Shown here piece by piece: positions 59,421 to 64,000 of a DNA stretch of 64,000 bases. The position numbers and the translations under genes are program-made. Below the pieces are notes generated by a model that saw only the letters and a list, made by a program, of their open reading frames with translations, did not search any database and had not been told where the DNA came from. The DNA comes from Azophilus sp965215035 (GTDB taxonomy: Bacteria > Pseudomonadota > Gammaproteobacteria > Pseudomonadales > Azotimanducaceae): assembly GCA_965215035.1 (NCBI GenBank), contig OZ244040.1:1984001-2048000 (forward strand). Reading direction: 5' to 3'. The stretch's first letter is position 1, and every line of letters begins with the position of its first letter.

Positions 59421-60929
59421 TCAGTTGATCGTGGGTCGATCGTCGATTGTTGCCTGCACCCGCTCGTGGAGGCTTTGGCATTCCTGCCTGCTGTCACCGA
59501 TGCAGATCAACCCGCAAACGCCGAACTCCGGTACCGCGCCTAGGGTGTGGAAAAACACGCCCCGGCCTGTGGTCGGGCTGAACTCAAGCCTGTCGTTCTT
59601 CGCCAGGTTCAGCAAGTCGCCGGGACGCAAGCCCTTGAGCTGGTCGGATTGCATCGTATCCACCGCGAAATAGTGTTTTTCGGTTCCGCTCGCGCTCCGA
59701 TACGTGCCGGATTCCTGGTCGTAGCATCCATTGGTGAGGTAATGCAGGAAGTCGTAGGCAATCCCGGTCGCCGTGACGCGAAGGTTGATTTCGATGGCGT
59801 AGGTGGGGCCGCCTGCAACGATCACGAAATCGACGCCATAAGGGCCCCTGCCCCCTTTGGCGGACAGCCGGGCGCCGATTTTTTTCGTCACCGCGCCGAT
59901 CTCCTCTCGATACCCGGTATCCGCGGGGAAGGAACATCCGAGGAACACCTGGCCCGCGCCCGAAAACACCTGGTCGTGCGTGGCAAACAGTTCCACGGAC
60001 CCATCCGGGGTTATGCGTGCCTGACCGGAAGGAAAGTGCTTCACGGCACCCTCGATGAATTCTTCGACGACTCCCCCTTCCTGCGCCAGACGGGCGAAAA
60101 ACGCCTCCAGACTCATCGTCGGATCCTCGAAACTCATCGAGGTCAGGTTGTCCTGAAGCCACGACCTTGTCTCTTCCCGATGTGAAACGGGACAGGCGTT
60201 CAACCCCAGTGTGGCATTCCCCTGGCCCGCTATTCCCTCGTTGGCCTTGATTACGCAGCGCTCGAGAGCAGGCCTGGCCCGCTTCAGCCGGCAAAGGGCG
60301 TCCACCACATCATCCCGGTCGCGCAACGCCGCAAAGCCGTCGGGGTGTAACACGTGCGCTTCCCTGAAAATCTCCCGGCTCCCGGATTTCGTGCCAATGT
60401 GCCCGCGCGCCGGGTCGTTTGCATGAAACGGGATTCCGAGCGCCAGGGCCAGGTCACGTTCCGTCGGGTTGCTTGTTAGGCTGACCAGCCATGCGAGCGT
60501 TCGGTCGCCGATCAGTTCGCGAATCCGTTGCAGCAGGCGGGGGCGATCGAGGATCTTGGTCGATAGCGCCTCGTAAGAGGCATCTCCGCAGTTCAGCAAC
60601 GTGAACCTTTCCTGCACATGCTGCTTTGGTACGTCGCAGAGCAGATCGAGATAGTAGTCGAGCACGGAGCGATCGAGTTCGACGCTTGTGACATACACAA
60701 TTCGACACCGACTGCGGCGCAGATGCGCGAGTTCGTAGAACATCCTCTCTTCGTAGTGCAATGCCGCCGGGGCGTTTGCCCGTGCCGCTTCGGTAATGGG
60801 AAAACTCGGCACCACCACGATGGTGTGCGGCAAATCGGGGTTTGCAGCCAGCCTGGCGAAAATATCCGGCAGCGTGGCTTGCAGGGAATGAAAATCCCGC
60901 AACCTGGAAGTCTCCGCCGGGGCAGCCAT
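59421..60929 (-). CDS. ATP-grasp ligase, PGM1-like (peptide ligase related)
   Basis: A 502-residue protein. The N-terminal half (TIVVVPSFPITEAARANAPA, ALHYEERMFYELAHLRRSRC, IVYVTSVELDRSVLDYYLDL) matches the pre-ATP-grasp region of PGM1-related proteins. The second half is an ATP-grasp domain with CVIKANEGIAGQGNATLGLN for nucleotide binding, VVEEFIEGAVKHFPSGQA, and VDFVIVAGGPTYAIEINLRVTATG with the metal-binding Glu and Asn. Such enzymes join a carboxylate to an amine through an acyl phosphate; PGM1 is the pheganomycin peptide ligase. It starts six bases after the CocE hydrolase ends. A ligase in a hydrolase/SDR operon suggests conjugation of the substrate with an amino acid or assembly of a small amide. 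Confidence 0.8.
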   Translation of the reverse strand: MAAPAETSRLRDFHSLQATLPDIFARLAANPDLPHTIVVVPSFPITEAARANAPAALHYEERMFYELAHLRRSRCRIVYVTSVELDRSVLDYYLDLLCDVPKQHVQERFTLLNCGDASYEALSTKILDRPRLLQRIRELIGDRTLAWLVSLTSNPTERDLALALGIPFHANDPARGHIGTKSGSREIFREAHVLHPDGFAALRDRDDVVDALCRLKRARPALERCVIKANEGIAGQGNATLGLNACPVSHREETRSWLQDNLTSMSFEDPTMSLEAFFARLAQEGGVVEEFIEGAVKHFPSGQARITPDGSVELFATHDQVFSGAGQVFLGCSFPADTGYREEIGAVTKKIGARLSAKGGRGPYGVDFVIVAGGPTYAIEINLRVTATGIAYDFLHYLTNGCYDQESGTYRSASGTEKHYFAVDTMQSDQLKGLRPGDLLNLAKNDRLEFSPTTGRGVFFHTLGAVPEFGVCGLICIGDSRQECQSLHERVQATIDDRPTIN

Positions 60930-60934
60930 CTGGC

Positions 60935-62737
60935 TCAGCTTGCCGGAATGACGGGCAGAACCAGGTGCGATGGCTTCCGCGAATCGTGGTACACCGTCTG
61001 TCGCGCGACTTTCGTTTCATTCGCCGGGTCCGTCAGCAGGCACTTGCCCGTATTCGGGTTCGGATCGGCAAAGGGAAAATTGCTCGAGGAGACCTCCAGC
61101 CGGATCCGATGTCCCTTCTTAAACAGGTTGCTGGTGGGAGCCAGGGTGATTTCAACCTGTTCGACTTCACCGGGCGCCACCAGGCCGGGTTTGTCCGGTC
61201 GGAATCTCAATCGGGTTATGCCTTCGGTGAGGTTGTACGCCACGCCATCGGGAAACACGTCGAGCAACCTGGCAGTGAAATCGGTATCGACCGCCGAGGT
61301 CGCGACCCACAGGTTGAGCACGACGGGTCCGGTGACTTCCACGTCTTCGGTCAGCGGGGAAGTCGAATACACCAGGATGTCCGGCCGCTTCTCCAGTTCC
61401 GCATGGTCGAAGACACCCGCCGCAACCGGCAGCAGGCCGCGGCCGCCGATGGTGGGAACCGGGTCTGCCGGGTCGTATTCGAATCGGTCCGGCGGTTCTT
61501 CGGCCGGTGCTTCTGCCGACAGGCGGCCGTCCCCGTTCAGCGAGTTGGCCCGACCCTGGCTGTGAATATAGAAGCGGGTCCATCGGGTTCGGGCGAGGGG
61601 CCACTCCCGTTCGTCCCGCCACTCGTCCGCTCCCATGACATACAGCCTGATCGAAGCAGATTCGTCCGGGTCCCGCTTTCCCTTCAGCCATCGCGCGAAC
61701 CAATCCCGGATCCCGTTCGACAGTCCTCCCGGATTTCCCGGAATCAATCCTTCCCAGGGGCCTGTGACCGGCGGCATACGGAACAGCCGTTCGCCGACTC
61801 GCATGTACCCCGGATCCGCCAAACCCACGGTGTGGGAACCAGGGTGCACAAGGAGTCTTACGTTATTCGGCGATTTGCCGTTCAGCCCTGAAAAATCCCT
61901 GAAAGCAGACGTGATGAACAGGTCGTACCAGCCGGCAACGATAAACGCGGGTGTATCGATGTTCCCGTAGTGCCGGGACCAGTCGACGGCTTGCCAATAG
62001 CTGTCGCCCGGGTCGGGATGAGCCAGCCACTCGGCGACCCAGGGCGCGAAGCTTTGAACCGAAGGGGCGAAATCCGATAGCGGGTGATCGTCCAGCAGCT
62101 TGTCGAACGCGGGGGGAACTTGCGCGGCGGCCTCTACCAACGCCTCCATATCCGCGTCGGCACCCAGGTCTGTCGTCTCCATCAGCTTCCGGTTCAGATC
62201 CATGAAATGCCGAATATCGCGATTGTCAGACTTAAGCCCCAGCTTTTCCGCCTCATGGCTGGCCACATTCAGGGTCCAGCCCATCAATGTCCCGAGCGCC
62301 CACACCCCAGGGGCGACGAATGGAAAATAGTCCTGAATGCTGCCGGCGACCACGGGTGCCATTACCCGCAATGCATCTGGCGCAGCCATTGCGGTGTGCC
62401 ATTGCGTGACCCCGGCGTAGGAAGAACCGAACAGCCCCACGTTGCCATCGCACCAGGGCTGCGTGGCAATCCAGTCCACCGTGTCCGCGCCGTCATGAAC
62501 GCTGGTTTCATGCAGGGGCCACCATTGCCCTTCAGACCCGAACCGTCCCCGGTCGTTCTGAAACAGCACCGCGTAGCCGTCACCGGCCATCGATTCGTAC
62601 AAGGCATCCGCATAGAGCTGCCCATACGGATGCCTCATGAGCAACGCGGGAAAGCGGGCTTCGGCCTCGGGAAGGAACAATTCCGTCTCGAGGCGTGTTC
62701 CGTCCCGCATCGGGATTCTCAGTATCTCTTTCTTCAT
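60935..62737 (-). CDS. CocE/NonD-family hydrolase
   Basis: A 600-residue member with ATG 62737 behind AAGGAGATG. LRIPMRDGTRLETELFLPEA, LLMRHPYGQLYADAL, VLFQNDRGRFGSEGQW, nucleophile motif VGLFGSSYAGVTQW (Ser in GSSYAG), Asp in IVAGWYDLFITSAF, His in HPGSHTVG, and the C-terminal jelly roll (TSAVDTDFTARLLDVFPDG). First gene of the operon with the ATP-grasp ligase. All catalytic residues are present, and it shares the GRFGSEG block with the gene at 31355. Confidence 0.95.
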   Translation of the reverse strand: MKKEILRIPMRDGTRLETELFLPEAEARFPALLMRHPYGQLYADALYESMAGDGYAVLFQNDRGRFGSEGQWWPLHETSVHDGADTVDWIATQPWCDGNVGLFGSSYAGVTQWHTAMAAPDALRVMAPVVAGSIQDYFPFVAPGVWALGTLMGWTLNVASHEAEKLGLKSDNRDIRHFMDLNRKLMETTDLGADADMEALVEAAAQVPPAFDKLLDDHPLSDFAPSVQSFAPWVAEWLAHPDPGDSYWQAVDWSRHYGNIDTPAFIVAGWYDLFITSAFRDFSGLNGKSPNNVRLLVHPGSHTVGLADPGYMRVGERLFRMPPVTGPWEGLIPGNPGGLSNGIRDWFARWLKGKRDPDESASIRLYVMGADEWRDEREWPLARTRWTRFYIHSQGRANSLNGDGRLSAEAPAEEPPDRFEYDPADPVPTIGGRGLLPVAAGVFDHAELEKRPDILVYSTSPLTEDVEVTGPVVLNLWVATSAVDTDFTARLLDVFPDGVAYNLTEGITRLRFRPDKPGLVAPGEVEQVEITLAPTSNLFKKGHRIRLEVSSSNFPFADPNPNTGKCLLTDPANETKVARQTVYHDSRKPSHLVLPVIPAS

Positions 62738-62911
62738 TGATTTGACATCTCCTTATTCGGCTTTCGGCTAGCGTGCTGTCCCATGAGTTTCCAGGCTTTC
62801 AGCGCTGCACACGGGGTCTGAGGCAAGGCGCGGCCCGAAGGGATTGGCCCGACACACTAGAAACGGAGGGCATCTTTCGCACCCGGACTGCCGTCGACCG
62901 CGAAGCGCCAA

Positions 62912-63628
62912 TCAAACGTACTTTGCATAGGCGCCACGGCCGAAAAACCGGTCCAACTGATCAGGGGCGGCCTTTGCAAACGCTTCCGCATCCCGCACCT
63001 GCAGGTCCAGAACGACAGGCTTGACCTTACGGTAACCGACCCTTCTGTCAATGCGATCGAGCCAGCGCACCATGTTGGGCCTGCTCCAGCGTCCGCCCAT
63101 CAGGTCGGTGTGCAACTGCACGCCCGGAAATGCCGCCACATCCGCCACGGTGAAGCTGTCACCCGCCAGGTATTCGTTCTCCGCCAACCGCTTGTCCAAT
63201 ACGTCGAGCAGGCGCCGCACTTCCGCCGTGTAGCGCCGCAGGGGGTACCGGTTGCCTTCCTCCGGTGCCGACTGCGCGAAATGGCGTTCCTGACCGCACA
63301 TCGGACCGAGGGAAGACGCCTGGAAGAACAGCCATTGATACACGATGTGCTTCGATTCCGGGTCCGCCGGCATCAGCATGTCGGCTTTCTCCGCCAAGTA
63401 AAGCAGGATCGCGCCGGATTCGAAAACCCTGTACGGCTCGCCGGCTGGCCCATCGTCATCGATGATCACCGGCACCTTGGAGTTAGGGTTGAGAGCAACG
63501 AACGAATCCTGGTATTGGCCGCCCTTGGCGATATCGACGGGCGTTATCCGATAGGGCAGGTTCGTTTCACCCAGCATGAAGAGCACCTTCGCTACATTCG
63601 GGCTGCCACAGGCAAAGAGTTCGATCAT
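62912..63628 (-). CDS. glutathione S-transferase family protein
   Basis: A 238-residue GST. The thioredoxin-like N-terminal domain has MIELFACGSPNVAKVLFMLGE, LNPNSKVPVIIDDDG and VFESGAILLYLAEKAD (the Glu-Ser that binds the gamma-glutamyl part). The helical C-terminal domain has SFTVADVAAFPG. It resembles bacterial YghU/YfcG- or beta-etherase-like GSTs. It conjugates or reduces with glutathione, for instance to open an ether or remove a halide. Upstream of the hydrolase operon on the same strand, with a 174-bp gap; a halide-related gene remnant follows upstream. Confidence 0.9.
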   Translation of the reverse strand: MIELFACGSPNVAKVLFMLGETNLPYRITPVDIAKGGQYQDSFVALNPNSKVPVIIDDDGPAGEPYRVFESGAILLYLAEKADMLMPADPESKHIVYQWLFFQASSLGPMCGQERHFAQSAPEEGNRYPLRRYTAEVRRLLDVLDKRLAENEYLAGDSFTVADVAAFPGVQLHTDLMGGRWSRPNMVRWLDRIDRRVGYRKVKPVVLDLQVRDAEAFAKAAPDQLDRFFGRGAYAKYV

Positions 63629-63652
63629 GATTCGTTCTCCGACTTCGAACCT

Positions 63653-63952
63653 TCAGCAGAGTCTCGACGCAGGCGTCGACCTCCGCAGATCACACCGGCC
63701 CGACAGCGGCGTTATCGGCCGACGCCCCTCGCCAGGAGTCTCAAACGGCCGACGATATTCCTCCATCTCCTGCCCGGTGAGTTTTCGAACGATCTGATTC
63801 GGCATGTTCTGCTCGATCCAGAGGTAGGACGACATTGGATTTCCGTGCAGGAACACGATGGGATCGCCCGTCCCGGATTCGACGTAGGCCATGCGCTTTC
63901 CGTTGACGGTCTCGTAGCGCTTTTCATAGGGCATGTCTGACGAGATTCTCAT
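63653..63952 (-). pseudogene. haloalkane dehalogenase remnant with internal deletion
   Basis: MPYEKRYETVNGKRMAYVES and GDPIVFLHGNPMSSYLW are the N-terminus of LinB/DhaA-type haloalkane dehalogenases, including the HGNP oxyanion-side motif and the halide-binding Asn. Directly after it comes VRKLTGQEMEEYRRPFETPG and EGRRPITPL, which belongs about 130 residues later in the cap and C-terminal part. The nucleophilic Asp region is therefore deleted, and the tail is frameshifted. Not functional. Confidence 0.82.
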
Positions 63953-64000
63953 GTTGTGTGCGCCGCGCCGGCTCCAGCGAGGACCACCCTCCCCGCGAGC

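Overview
The window is high-GC DNA from a Gram-negative bacterium. Evidence is three TonB-dependent receptor genes (one broken), lipobox lipoproteins and a SUF iron-sulfur operon. With no SusD partners for the receptors and mostly ATG/GTG starts behind GGAG-type ribosome binding sites, Pseudomonadota is likeliest, perhaps a marine or host-associated gammaproteobacterium; that placement is inference. Insertion sequences, truncated genes and in-frame deletions show a genome being actively rearranged. No rRNA, tRNA, riboswitch or clear rho-independent terminator was seen.

Layout. 1-5323: sufB-sufC-sufD (the last cut by the window edge), a SAM methyltransferase and a two-gene lipoprotein operon whose second gene carries a 42-bp minisatellite grown from its own signal peptide. 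5412-11146: an accessory, defence-like island with a fused restriction-modification remnant, two related P-loop ATPases (one bracketed by two copies of an 89-bp palindromic repeat, the other with C-terminal ankyrin repeats), a DUF1643 protein, and two decayed CRISPR fragments with an exact 61-bp period but no cas genes. 11553-18354: MFS transporter and an operon with a molybdopterin oxidoreductase, an F420-type luciferase-like enzyme, three NTF2-like proteins and a DDN-type reductase. 18706-20690: an AAA_14/DUF4143 ATPase next to an IS91-family fragment. 20933-37415: several catabolic transcription units (CocE/NonD hydrolase, orphan transketolase-type beta subunit, LLM oxidoreductase, amidohydrolase; Baeyer-Villiger monooxygenase plus SDR; AraC regulator divergent to a SnoaL/CocE/EthD/SDR operon; TonB receptor).

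37748-56505 is framed by two inverted copies of a 1425-bp ISL3-family element. The flanks show that the intervening segment has been inverted: the 5' end of a TonB receptor gene lies outside the right copy and its continuation lies inside the left copy, about 16 kb away. The segment holds a lower-GC relic island (broken receptor, GST and molybdo-enzyme fragments, a third IS copy with a frameshifted transposase) and a ten-gene operon (thiolase, DUF35 protein, LLM oxidoreductase, secreted protein, amidohydrolase, tandem class III CoA-transferase, PhyH dioxygenase, SnoaL-like protein, two SDRs) facing a second intact TonB receptor. 56771-63952: a VapBC pair, an operon with an HSL-type esterase, an SDR, a PGM1-like ATP-grasp ligase and a third CocE/NonD hydrolase, then a GST and a haloalkane-dehalogenase remnant.

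Taken together, the catabolic part repeats the same enzyme classes: outer-membrane receptor, CocE/NonD esterase or amidase, F420-type LLM oxidoreductase, SDR, SnoaL/NTF2 protein, amidohydrolase and CoA enzymes. I read it as uptake and stepwise breakdown of ester- or amide-bearing cyclic, terpenoid, steroid or polyketide-like compounds. The actual substrates cannot be read from the sequence.
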